A DNA stretch of 58,125 nucleotides from IMCC26077 sp964561165 (lineage in GTDB: Bacteria > Actinomycetota > Actinomycetes > Nanopelagicales > Nanopelagicaceae), in contig CAZLOJ010000005.1 of assembly GCA_964561165.1 (NCBI GenBank), positions 1-58,125 of the forward strand. The letters are read 5' to 3'. The position numbers and the translations under genes are program-made. The notes beneath the pieces were generated by a model. It was not told the DNA's origin, did no database searches, and was given only the letters and a program-made list of their open reading frames with translations. Positions within the stretch are counted from its first letter, which is position 1, and the number at the start of each line of letters is the position of its first letter. Positions 25,899 to 34,053 of the stretch are shown piece after piece.

Positions 25899-26930
25899 GT
25901 GACCACCCCCGGTTTTCGCTCGACGAGCGCGCACATTGCCTCGTTGGTGAGCGCGTCGTTAGCGATTTCGCTCCTACTTTCCGCGCCAGCAGCGCACGGG
26001 GCACCTCGCCCGAGCGCTCGACTGCTCGAGGTCCAAGCTCGAGTCATCAATTTGCAGAACCAGGCAGCTTCGGCCGCCGAGGGAGCGCAGGAGGCAAAGG
26101 TGCGTCTGGCACAACTCAATCAAACGCTGGCGGGGGTCCAGGAAAAGGCCGCCAAGCAGCGGACCGAGTTGGAAGAGATTCGAAAGTCGCTTGGGTCGAT
26201 CGCCCTCGAGCAGTACAAGAGCTCCGGCCTGGGCCAATCGCTTCAGCTGCTCTTCTCGAGCAACCCGCGCTCATACCTTGCGTCAGCGGGAGATCTCGAC
26301 TCGTTAACTCGCCGCCGATCGATCGAATTGCGTCGCTACGAATCAGCGACTCAAAAACTCCGTCAAACCACATTCTTGGTGAGCGATAAAGCAAAACTCG
26401 TTCGGGCAACTCAACAGAAACTAGAAGCTCAAGCACGGGCCGCGAATGCAAAACTTGCTGAAGCAGAGAAAATTCTTAAGTCTCTAAAAGCCTCGGAACG
26501 AAAAGCACTTCTTGCTGCGCAGCGTCGCGCAGAGGCAAACGACTTGGCCTCCTCGCGCAAAACAGCAAAGAATCTCAAAGCTTCCGGCCGTTCGGGCGTC
26601 GCCCTTCGTTATGCGTTTGCGCAAATCGGTGACAGGTATGTTTTCGGCGCTGCCGGAATGCAAACATGGGATTGCTCTGGGTTGACGATGCGCGCTTTCG
26701 CAGCGGCAGGAGTTTCGTTACCACACTCCTCACGAGCACAATTCCGATATGGAAAAAGAGTGCCACGCTCTCAGCTTCGACCGGGAGATTTAGTATTTTT
26801 CAAAGTGCCCATTAGCCATGTGGGTATCTATGTAGGCAATGGCAAGATGGTTCACGCGCCACGACCTGGATCACGGGTAAAGATCGCACCAATCAATCAA
26901 ATGCGTTACGTCGGGGCAGTGCGTTTATAG
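25899..26930 (+). CDS. Secreted NlpC/P60 peptidoglycan endopeptidase
   Basis: 343 residues. A signal peptide (hydrophobic stretch to about residue 35, ending SAPAAHGA) precedes a long Ala/Gln/Lys-rich coiled coil (about 40-215). A C-terminal NlpC/P60 domain follows, with catalytic Cys in WDCSGL, His in ISHVGIY and a third polar residue after. It cleaves stem peptides in peptidoglycan, like RipA and related actinobacterial proteins. It is one base from the glycosyltransferase start, so they are probably one operon. The GTG start is fixed by the leaderless hexamer. Confidence 0.92.
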   Translation: MTTPGFRSTSAHIASLVSASLAISLLLSAPAAHGAPRPSARLLEVQARVINLQNQAASAAEGAQEAKVRLAQLNQTLAGVQEKAAKQRTELEEIRKSLGSIALEQYKSSGLGQSLQLLFSSNPRSYLASAGDLDSLTRRRSIELRRYESATQKLRQTTFLVSDKAKLVRATQQKLEAQARAANAKLAEAEKILKSLKASERKALLAAQRRAEANDLASSRKTAKNLKASGRSGVALRYAFAQIGDRYVFGAAGMQTWDCSGLTMRAFAAAGVSLPHSSRAQFRYGKRVPRSQLRPGDLVFFKVPISHVGIYVGNGKMVHAPRPGSRVKIAPINQMRYVGAVRL

Positions 26931-26931
26931 C

Positions 26932-28083
26932 GTGACAAAAGTTCTCTTTGTCACCAATGATTTCCCACCCCAGAGCGGTGGCATCGAGAGTTTTATCGCT
27001 GGCTTAATCGCTCAATTGCCGAAAAATTCGGTAGTCGTGCATGCATCGAGCCAAAAAAATCTCGCGCAACAAGAGGAATATGATCAGAAAATCTCAGATG
27101 ATTTGGGCGTCATTGTTGTTCGTGATCGACAACGGATTCTCCTGCCAACACGAGGGTTACGAAAACGTGTCGCAGGAACGATTCATGCACATGCAATAGA
27201 GAAGGTGGTATTTGGCGCGAGCGTTCCACTTGGATTACTCGCGCCAGCGCTTCGGAAAGTGGGCGTGCGACAAATCATTGCGATTACCCACGGCCATGAA
27301 GTGTGGTGGTCAAAAGTGCCACTCTTCTCCGCCATGTTACGTAGGGTTGGCGCACACGTTGACCACTTGACGTATCTAGGCAATTTCACAAAACAAGCGA
27401 TTAGTAGGGCGCTACGCCAAGGCGATCGCGCTAAATTGGTGCAGCTTCCACCTGGCGTTGATCTGGATTTTTTCACTCCCGGCGAGAAGCCAGCGACATT
27501 AATCAATCGATACAACCTAGAGCAGAAACGAATTATCCTCTGTGTTGGAAGAATCGTGCAACGAAAAGGGCAAGATGCTTTGATTGATGCACTCTCGATT
27601 GTGCGAGAGACCAATCCAGATGCGCACCTTTTGATAGTCGGCGCCGGCAACTATGAGCAATCACTCCGCAAGCGAGTTTCTGAATTGAAAATCGAAAGTT
27701 CGGTTAGTTTCGTGGGGCGGGTACCTTATGAAGAGTTGCCTGATCATTTTCGCCTTGCCGATATTTTTGCCTCACCCGCGCGAGACAGATTTGGTGGCCT
27801 CGAGGTAGAAGGTTTGGGAATCGTCTATTTAGAAGCTAGCGCGACGGGGATTGCCGTTCTAGCAGGCAATTCAGGTGGTGCACCGGATGCGGTGCAGGAA
27901 GGCGTTACTGGGCGAGTTGTCGACGGCCGCAACGTCAACCAGATTGCCCACACGTTACAAGAGTTGCTTAATGATGATGAATCGCGCGTACGTATGGGTG
28001 CGCAGGGCAGAGCTTGGATGGAGCGCGAGTGGAGCTGGCATGTGATCGGCGCTCGCTTTCGAGCGCTACTTGATATGAACTAA
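26932..28083 (+). CDS. GT4 glycosyltransferase, PimB-like mannosyltransferase
   Basis: 383 residues, GTG start. A GT-B fold with the N-terminal FVTNDFPPQSGGIESF and the C-terminal donor-binding region: CVGRIVQRKGQDALIDA, VGAGNYEQSLRKR and GLGIVYLEASATGIAVL (E-x7-E type). It resembles the GDP-mannose-dependent phosphatidylinositol monomannoside transferase PimB' of mycobacteria and corynebacteria. An inositol-phosphate synthase gene in the same window makes a phosphatidylinositol mannoside product plausible (inference). Convergent overlap of 18 bases with the response regulator gene. Confidence 0.8.
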   Translation: MTKVLFVTNDFPPQSGGIESFIAGLIAQLPKNSVVVHASSQKNLAQQEEYDQKISDDLGVIVVRDRQRILLPTRGLRKRVAGTIHAHAIEKVVFGASVPLGLLAPALRKVGVRQIIAITHGHEVWWSKVPLFSAMLRRVGAHVDHLTYLGNFTKQAISRALRQGDRAKLVQLPPGVDLDFFTPGEKPATLINRYNLEQKRIILCVGRIVQRKGQDALIDALSIVRETNPDAHLLIVGAGNYEQSLRKRVSELKIESSVSFVGRVPYEELPDHFRLADIFASPARDRFGGLEVEGLGIVYLEASATGIAVLAGNSGGAPDAVQEGVTGRVVDGRNVNQIAHTLQELLNDDESRVRMGAQGRAWMEREWSWHVIGARFRALLDMN

Positions 28084-28716
28084 TCCAAGAGCGAGAGCGC
28101 GAGTTACTGCCGTCGTTCGGTTATCAGTATCTAATTTTCGGTAAATCGAGGTCAGATGAGTCTTGATTGTCGGAAGACTGATGAACAACTGATTAGCTAT
28201 TACCTGTAATTCATCCCCAGAGATGAGTCGATCTAGAATCTCTAATTCGCGCGCGGTGAGTTTAGGTTTTTCACGTTCTCGTCGAATAGCTTCGCCAAGC
28301 CCCTCTGCTGTAAAACTTTGGGGTGCTTTTAGAGCCAGCTCGATAGCTTTAATGAGTTGGGTAATTGGCGCTGATTTCTGAATGAAAGCATTCGCCCCTG
28401 ATTGCGCAGCGGCGACTAAGAAATTCGAATTGTTTTCGATGGTAAGAATGATAATAGCCAGAGTGGGTTTTATCTCGCGCGCCCACTTAATCAAATCAAA
28501 ACTTAATCCATCGGGGAGATGAAGGTCGGTTATCAGGATGTCGGGATTGATTTTTGCTAACTGACCACGCCCTTCAGCACAATTTCCAGCTTCATGTATC
28601 TGCTGAAAGCCGTTCGCTTCCAGGGCGCGGAGCAGACCTTGGCGAACAATTGGATGGTCTTCGACGATGAGAAGTTTGAGATTATTTCCCTCGGTACCAT
28701 TGCTCGCAGTTAACAT
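28066..28716 (-). CDS. NarL/LuxR-family response regulator
   Basis: 216 residues. Receiver domain: acidic pocket VEDHP, phospho-acceptor Asp in LITDLHLPDG, conserved Lys in FIQKSAP. A LuxR helix-turn-helix follows (LTARELEILDRL, FISLPTIKTHLTSIYRKL). It is translated from a start 7 bases inside the end of the kinase gene. The target is unknown; being in the acyl-CoA ligase operon, it may respond to lipid or envelope state (inference). Confidence 0.92.
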   Translation of the reverse strand: MLTASNGTEGNNLKLLIVEDHPIVRQGLLRALEANGFQQIHEAGNCAEGRGQLAKINPDILITDLHLPDGLSFDLIKWAREIKPTLAIIILTIENNSNFLVAAAQSGANAFIQKSAPITQLIKAIELALKAPQSFTAEGLGEAIRREREKPKLTARELEILDRLISGDELQVIANQLFISLPTIKTHLTSIYRKLDTDNRTTAVTRALALGLVHIK

Positions 28717-29315
28717 TGCGAGAGAGAAATTCGATAGCAGTTGAGCGAATTTTCTCGGGAATATTCCAACGTTCCACCGAGTGATTCAATCCGTTCTCGA
28801 GCACCTTGTGCACCGAAGTGGTGGGTTACTTCTGAGGGGTTGATTCGGTAGTCGCGACCATCATCGGTTATCAGCAGCTCGTTCTTGGTATCGGCTGCGT
28901 AGGTCGAAATAGCAACGCGTGCAGCCCCTGAGTGCGTGAGAATATTTGTGAGAATCTCTCGTGCTGCTCGAAATAATTCAACGGTTTCATTGGGCTCAAG
29001 TGCGAAGCCACCCGCCGCTGTATTGGTAATCGAGATTTCGCTAGTCCCATTAACCTCGCGCACAAAGCCATCTAACATTTCGACGAAACTTCGCTCCTCA
29101 TCTCGAAGGAGTGCGATCTCATCGCGCAATGTTGTGCTCAGAAGCGACAATTTAGAGCGAATATCTAGCAAGGTACTCCGGGATGCACCTATCGGTTCGA
29201 GGGCAATCGCCTCATCACAAGTGAATCCGAGCGCAGCAATCTCTTGAGCAAGCGTGTCGTGTAGATCGCGAGCGACTTTTAATCGCTCAACACCCTCACT
29301 CGTAGAGCTTTTCAA
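28710..29315 (-). CDS. Sensor-less histidine kinase (HisKA_3/HATPase)
   Basis: At 201 residues it holds only the catalytic part of a NarX/DesK-type kinase. The H-box is RDLHDTLAQEI (about residues 16-26), the N-box EILTNILTHSGA, and the G boxes ITDDGRDY and GAQGARERIESLGG. There are no membrane helices, PAS or GAF domains. The start codon appears to be TTG at 29315, inside the end of the acyl-CoA ligase gene (20-base overlap). Its signal must come from a partner or from a cytoplasmic ligand. Confidence 0.85.
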   Translation of the reverse strand: MKSSTSEGVERLKVARDLHDTLAQEIAALGFTCDEAIALEPIGASRSTLLDIRSKLSLLSTTLRDEIALLRDEERSFVEMLDGFVREVNGTSEISITNTAAGGFALEPNETVELFRAAREILTNILTHSGAARVAISTYAADTKNELLITDDGRDYRINPSEVTHHFGAQGARERIESLGGTLEYSRENSLNCYRISLSQC

Positions 29316-31083
29316 TCTCTACTGCAAACTCTTTGGCTACCACATGCCGCTTTACAGAGAGCTTTGCAGTTAGGTGGCCACCAGCAATCGTGAAATCAAC
29401 TGGCAAGATTGTGAACTTACGTATTGATTCAGCTTTGCTTACCGCCTTGTTCGCTTCATCAACTGCCGTTTGGACGACTGCGATAAGTGCTGAATCTTTT
29501 GCAAGATCAGCGATCTCTGCGCCGCCCTTGTTGTTAGCCGCAGCCCAAACTTTTACAGCATCTGGGTCGATGGTGACCAGCGCTGCAATGTATGGCTTGT
29601 TATCGCCAACAACCATGCACTGGCTGACCAGCGGGTGAGAGCGCAAGCGATCCTCAAGAACTGCTGGCGCCACGTTCTTACCACCAGAGGTAACAATCAA
29701 CTCTTTCTTTCGACCGACGATGTACAAGAATCCGTTTTCGTCCAGACGTCCGAGGTCTCCGGAGCGGAAATATCCATCTGCAGTGAAGACTTCGCGATTG
29801 GCTGCATCGTTCTGCCAATATCCATTCATCACGATAGGGCCCTTGATTAATACCTCGCCATCATCATCGATTTTGATGGTAGTGCCAGGAATCGGCCGAC
29901 CTACCGAACCAATCTTGACCGATGAGGTTAGGTTTAGCGTTGCTCCCGCAGTGGTTTCAGTAAGTCCGTACCCTTCGAGCACGCGTACACCTGCGCCTCG
30001 GAAGAAATGACCGAGCCGTTCTCCCAAAGGAGCTCCACCGGAGATTGCAGCATCGACATTTCCACCCATGATGTGGCGAATTTTGCTGTAGACAAGCTTG
30101 TCAAAGAGCGCATGTTGCACTCGAAGGCCGGGGGAGATGTGGCCATTTTGCATACCCTCGCTGTAGGAAATAGCAACGTTTGCTGCTTTGCGGAAAATCT
30201 TTCCTTTTCCTGCAGCATCAGCTTTTGCTTCTGCGCCGTTATAGATTTTCTCAAAGATTCGTGGCACAGAGAGCACGAAGTTCGGTTTGAAACTAGCAAG
30301 GTCTGCCATCAAACGACCCACCGGATCGCTGCAATGTGCAAGATGAAGCCCAGCGCGAATCGCACCGATTTCAATCATGCGACCAAAGACGTGGGCAAGT
30401 GGCAGGAAGAGCAACGTTGAACCATTTGGTCTTAAGAAGAGATCTGATGCGCCCTCGACGACGTTGCCACATTCGGAGAGGAAGTTGGCATGCGTGAGTT
30501 GCACGCCCTTTGGTTTGCCTGTGGTTCCTGATGTGTAAATCAAAGTTGCAAGGGTCTCTGGGCGGAGCGAATTGCGACGCTCAGTTACCTGATCGTCAGA
30601 TACGCCTGTTCCGCTCTGCGATAATTGGGCAAGCGCGTCATCTGTGATCACCCAGACGTTCTGAAGGTTCTTTGTACGAACTGTCTCGACGAGGGCAGCA
30701 TGTGCAGGAGTTTCAACAACGATTGCCACGGCCGCTGAATCTTCCAAGATCCACTGGATTTGTTCGGCGGAAGAAGTTTCATAAACTGGCACAACAACAC
30801 CACCGGCGAACCAAATGGCAAAATCCATGATGGTCCACTCATATCGAGTGCGCGAGAGTAAACCAACGCGATCTCCACTCTTGACTCCAGCGGCAATCAA
30901 ACCTTTTGCAACTGCACGGACCTCTGCTTCTAATGTTCGCGCGCTCACCGGCTGCCATCCCTCACCAACTGGTCGAGAGAGCATCGTTCGTTCAGGTTCG
31001 AAATGTGCCCGATTAATAATCAGATCGGTGAGGTTTCCCTCGGTTGCAGGGGGAACAAGGGCAGGTACTGAGACCTCTTTCAT
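29296..31083 (-). CDS. fadD: Long-chain fatty acid-CoA ligase (FadD15-like)
   Basis: A 595-residue AMP-forming acyl-CoA synthetase. Core motifs: P-loop-like YTSGTTGKPKGV (about 180), GYGLTETTAG (A5), YFRSGDLGRLDENGFLYIVGRKKELIVTSGG (the A7-A8 hinge) and a late Lys in GGHLTAKLSVKRHV. A good ribosome binding site (AAGGAGCG) precedes ATG 31083. It activates fatty acids for lipid synthesis or for the beta-oxidation enzymes at 18991-22283. It leads a three-gene overlapping operon with the kinase and regulator genes. Confidence 0.93.
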   Translation of the reverse strand: MKEVSVPALVPPATEGNLTDLIINRAHFEPERTMLSRPVGEGWQPVSARTLEAEVRAVAKGLIAAGVKSGDRVGLLSRTRYEWTIMDFAIWFAGGVVVPVYETSSAEQIQWILEDSAAVAIVVETPAHAALVETVRTKNLQNVWVITDDALAQLSQSGTGVSDDQVTERRNSLRPETLATLIYTSGTTGKPKGVQLTHANFLSECGNVVEGASDLFLRPNGSTLLFLPLAHVFGRMIEIGAIRAGLHLAHCSDPVGRLMADLASFKPNFVLSVPRIFEKIYNGAEAKADAAGKGKIFRKAANVAISYSEGMQNGHISPGLRVQHALFDKLVYSKIRHIMGGNVDAAISGGAPLGERLGHFFRGAGVRVLEGYGLTETTAGATLNLTSSVKIGSVGRPIPGTTIKIDDDGEVLIKGPIVMNGYWQNDAANREVFTADGYFRSGDLGRLDENGFLYIVGRKKELIVTSGGKNVAPAVLEDRLRSHPLVSQCMVVGDNKPYIAALVTIDPDAVKVWAAANNKGGAEIADLAKDSALIAVVQTAVDEANKAVSKAESIRKFTILPVDFTIAGGHLTAKLSVKRHVVAKEFAVEIEKLYE

Positions 31084-31202
31084 TGCGCGCTCCTTAATGG
31101 CGACACTGGAATCTTCGGTCGAGCCGGATTAGCAAAATTGGGCGCTGCCAACCGCGGCTTGCAGGATAAACGCTAGCGTAGGCACCCGCTCGCTGAGAAG
31201 GG

Positions 31203-31208
31203 TAGCCT
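31203..31208 (+). promoter_or_regulatory. -10 element TAGCCT of leaderless SRPBCC gene
   Basis: It lies 7 bases before the ATG at 31216. Confidence 0.55.
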
Positions 31209-31215
31209 TACCGCC

Positions 31216-31644
31216 ATGAGTCAAACCCGTTCCACCATAATCATTGAAGCGCCAATCGATGAGGTAGCTCAGGCAATTGCCGCTGTGGGTACATACCCGA
31301 GCTGGTCGAGTTCTATGAAGGCAGTGAAAGTTATTGAAGGCGACGAAATCAAGCCCACAAAGGTGGAGATGTCTCTCTCCTCGGGAGCCCTTCGGGATGA
31401 GGCAACACTTAACTTTGATTGGAGCGCATTCCCAGCATCGCTCTCCTTCTCTTTAGAGAGCGCAGATTTATTGACCGAAATGGATGGTCATCAAGAACTC
31501 AAAAGCTTGGGTGATGAGACGGAAGTTAGTTACTCCTTGACCGTAGCGCTCTCGATGCCAGTGCCCGACATGATGCGCCAAAAAGCGGAGAAGGCGGTCG
31601 TGGATCAAACCCTCAAAGAGCTGAAAGCTCACGTAGAGGGCTAA
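31216..31644 (+). CDS. SRPBCC (polyketide cyclase/START-like) protein
   Basis: A 142-residue single-domain protein with the START/Bet v1 pattern: an initial strand SQTRSTIIIEAPIDEVAQAI, the YPSWSSSMKAVKV loop and a long C-terminal helix. Such domains bind hydrophobic ligands. The order acyl-CoA ligase / SRPBCC / ROK kinase is conserved in actinobacteria. The specific ligand is unknown. The glucokinase gene follows after 35 bases. Confidence 0.8.
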   Translation: MSQTRSTIIIEAPIDEVAQAIAAVGTYPSWSSSMKAVKVIEGDEIKPTKVEMSLSSGALRDEATLNFDWSAFPASLSFSLESADLLTEMDGHQELKSLGDETEVSYSLTVALSMPVPDMMRQKAEKAVVDQTLKELKAHVEG

Positions 31645-31679
31645 CGAGGGGTGGGTCACGTTAGTAAGAAGACGCGCTG

Positions 31680-32627
31680 ATGTCTCTGGCAATTGGTATT
31701 GATGTTGGTGGTACAAAGTTACTTGGCGGAGTCGTCGATGATGATGGACGTGTAATCGCGCGATTGCGTCGAGAAACACCGCGTGAAGGTGGAAGCGCAC
31801 TCACTGCTCTCGTTGCAGAGCTCGTGCACCAGTTACAAGAAGACACTCGCGAGAAGATCTCCCAGATTGGCCTGTCGGCTGCGGGTTTCGTTTCTGCAGA
31901 TCGCGAGCGCATGCTTGCCGCAACCAATATCGCAGGGTGGACTGGCGTTAATCTTGCGGAGGAACTTGAGCCACTAATTGGCGCGCGAGTTATTGTAGAA
32001 AATGATGCGAACGCTGCATGCTGGGGCGAGTATCGGTATGGCGCGGGGCGAGATTCGCGAAACATGATCTTCTTAATTCTGGGAACAGGATTAGGTGGCG
32101 GATTGATCACCAATGGAGAACTTTTCCGTGGTGCGCATGGAACGGCTGCAGAGTTTGGGCACATGCGACTAAACGCAAGCGGACCGCTCTGTGGATGCGG
32201 CGCGCGCGGGTGTTTTGAACAGTATTGCGCTGGACCTGCACTGATGCGCCATGTAGAGGAATCCATCGCAGCAGCGCCCGAGCGGGCCTTTGAATTACTT
32301 CGCTACGGGGATGGAACGCTCTCTGGACTCACCGGAAAACATATCGCTGCAGCAGCTCATGACGGCGATCGCATTGCCACTACCGCATTTAAGATTACTG
32401 GGGAGTGGTTGGGGCTTGGCCTAGCATCTCTGGTAGTGACCCTCGATCCAGATCTCATCATTTTAGGAGGCGGAGTGTCTGAAGCCGGCGAGATTTTGAT
32501 TTCACCAGCGCGGGAATCGCTCCGGCGAAACGCATCTTTCTCTGGCCATTCATTGCCGCCACTTGTTGCTGCATCACTTGGTAACGATGCTGGACTCATC
32601 GGGGTTGCAGATTTGGCGCGTGGCTGA
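31680..32627 (+). CDS. glk: ROK-family glucokinase
   Basis: 315 residues. ATP-binding GIDVGGTKLLGG at the N-terminus and DNDAN-like ENDANAACWGE. The ROK zinc motif is GHMRLNASGPLCGCGARGCFE (His plus CxCGxxGCxE). It phosphorylates glucose to glucose-6-phosphate, and in streptomycetes the orthologue also takes part in carbon repression. The stop overlaps the plsC start (TGATG). Confidence 0.92.
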   Translation: MSLAIGIDVGGTKLLGGVVDDDGRVIARLRRETPREGGSALTALVAELVHQLQEDTREKISQIGLSAAGFVSADRERMLAATNIAGWTGVNLAEELEPLIGARVIVENDANAACWGEYRYGAGRDSRNMIFLILGTGLGGGLITNGELFRGAHGTAAEFGHMRLNASGPLCGCGARGCFEQYCAGPALMRHVEESIAAAPERAFELLRYGDGTLSGLTGKHIAAAAHDGDRIATTAFKITGEWLGLGLASLVVTLDPDLIILGGGVSEAGEILISPARESLRRNASFSGHSLPPLVAASLGNDAGLIGVADLARG

Positions 32628-33328
32628 TGCCTTACCGATTACTCAAATCTTTTCTCAGTCCGATTCTGCTCTTGCTCTTTCGACCAAAAGTGCGCGGCTT
32701 GGATTCGGTGCCGGGTTCAGGCCCGGTAATAATCGCATCAAACCATCTCTCCTTTAGCGATTCGATATTTATGCCTCTTGTTGTTTCACGCAAGGTCACA
32801 TTTCTTGCCAAGCAGGAGTACTTCACGCAGCCAGGTCTTAAAGGTCTAATCAAAAAGTTGTCATTTATTGCGCTCGGACAAGTTCCAGTGGATCGATCCG
32901 GCGGCCGCGCAAGCGAAGCTGCAGTACGAACGGGAGTTGCATTACTTGAAAAGGGTGAGTGCATTGGAATTTATCCTGAAGGTACCCGCTCACCTGATGG
33001 CCGCCTGTATCGAGGACGGACCGGCATCGCGCGACTTGCCATCGAGTCTGGCGCGACGGTAGTTCCAGTTGCGATGATCAACACCGAGAAGATTCAACCG
33101 ACAGGAAAAGTTATTCCTAAGATTATGCGCGTCGGAATTTACTTCGGTAAGCCCATGAATTTCAAAGATTACGGAGACCCAGCAGATCCATTCGTGCTGC
33201 GAAGCATCACCGATTCAATTATGAAAGAGATCCAAAGCTTGAGCGGCCAGGAATATGTTGATATTTATGCCACGCGCGCGAAAGAGCTTTTACAGAAAGG
33301 CGAAGAGATCGACGAGGAGAGCGAGTAG
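32627..33328 (+). CDS. plsC: 1-acyl-sn-glycerol-3-phosphate acyltransferase
   Basis: 233 residues with acyltransferase blocks I-IV: NHLSFSDS (the NHxxxxD catalytic motif), FLAKQEYF, YPEGTRSPDG and VVPVAMI. It makes phosphatidic acid from lysophosphatidate. It is translationally coupled to the glucokinase gene. A second PlsC-like gene at 53781 suggests the two use different acyl chains or substrates (inference). Confidence 0.9.
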   Translation: MPYRLLKSFLSPILLLLFRPKVRGLDSVPGSGPVIIASNHLSFSDSIFMPLVVSRKVTFLAKQEYFTQPGLKGLIKKLSFIALGQVPVDRSGGRASEAAVRTGVALLEKGECIGIYPEGTRSPDGRLYRGRTGIARLAIESGATVVPVAMINTEKIQPTGKVIPKIMRVGIYFGKPMNFKDYGDPADPFVLRSITDSIMKEIQSLSGQEYVDIYATRAKELLQKGEEIDEESE

Positions 33329-33341
33329 CGCCAGAAGTTCA

Positions 33342-33989
33342 TTAAATCTGAATCAAAACGAGCACGCCAAGAATAATCATTACAACGCCACCCGCGCTTC
33401 GTAAAAATACAATTCGTTGCACATTTGTAGCCAACCAATTTCGCGCAGTCCCAGCGAGAAGCCCCCATGTGCCGTCTAGTACTAGTGCCAGCAGCGAAAA
33501 TACCGCACCAAGAAGTATTAGTTGAAAAATTACTTTTCCATCACCTCGGTCGATAAATTGTGGAGTGACAGCAGCATTAAAGACGATCCCTTTTGGATTT
33601 AGCAGCCCTACGACAAATCCATCTCGAATTGTTCGCATAGTCGATGGTGCTACTGCAGAACCGGCTTCGAGCATTTCGTTGCTATGTTCATTCCGTTTCC
33701 GCAAGGCATCCACGCCTAAGTAGATTAAGTAAAGGCCGCCACCCCATTGCACTGCTGCATACACAAAATCGGAGCTTTGAATTACTGGACCTACTCCAAT
33801 AGCAACAAGTGCTGCCATCGCGAAAAAGCCCAGTGCATTGCCCACGACGGTGAATACTGCGACTTTACGTCCCCACGAGATGGCGCGCGCGATTGTGAAG
33901 AGCACTGATGGGCCTGGCGCAACGATGATGGCCACAGAAACGACGATGAACTCACCGATTTTGGATGGAATGGGGATGTCAAAGAGCAC
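33342..33989 (-). CDS. LysE/RhtB-family amino acid exporter
   Basis: A 215-residue protein with about six membrane segments. The N-terminal VAIIVAPGPSVLFTIARAISWGRK is the signature of LysE/RhtB efflux proteins. It probably exports an amino acid or related compound. The start is GTG 33989, set by TAGGCT 6 bases upstream. It faces plsC, with 13 bases between the stops. Confidence 0.85.
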   Translation of the reverse strand: MLFDIPIPSKIGEFIVVSVAIIVAPGPSVLFTIARAISWGRKVAVFTVVGNALGFFAMAALVAIGVGPVIQSSDFVYAAVQWGGGLYLIYLGVDALRKRNEHSNEMLEAGSAVAPSTMRTIRDGFVVGLLNPKGIVFNAAVTPQFIDRGDGKVIFQLILLGAVFSLLALVLDGTWGLLAGTARNWLATNVQRIVFLRSAGGVVMIILGVLVLIQI

Positions 33990-33995
33990 AACGTA

Positions 33996-34001
33996 AGCCT
34001 A
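33996..34001 (-). promoter_or_regulatory. -10 element TAGGCT of leaderless lysE-like gene
   Basis: It lies 6 bases before the GTG at 33989 and just downstream of the uraA terminator. Confidence 0.55.
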
Positions 34002-34010
34002 ACAAATGAA

Positions 34011-34040
34011 AAAGGGCGGGAGATTGCGCTCCCGCCCTTT
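34011..34040 (-). terminator. Rho-independent terminator after uracil permease
   Basis: A perfect 12-bp GC-rich stem (AAAGGGCGGGAG / CTCCCGCCCTTT) with a 6-base loop; the minus-strand message continues TTCATTTG, giving five U residues. It starts 14 bases after the permease stop. Confidence 0.85.
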
Positions 34041-34053
34041 GAGCATTACAGAC

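Noticed and set aside
25232..26119. A 295-codon frame starting at 26119 for the RibD-like gene
   Set aside because: The upstream third overlaps the start of the NlpC/P60 gene and has no family sequence; ATG 25786 has a well-placed -10 hexamer and matches the domain start.
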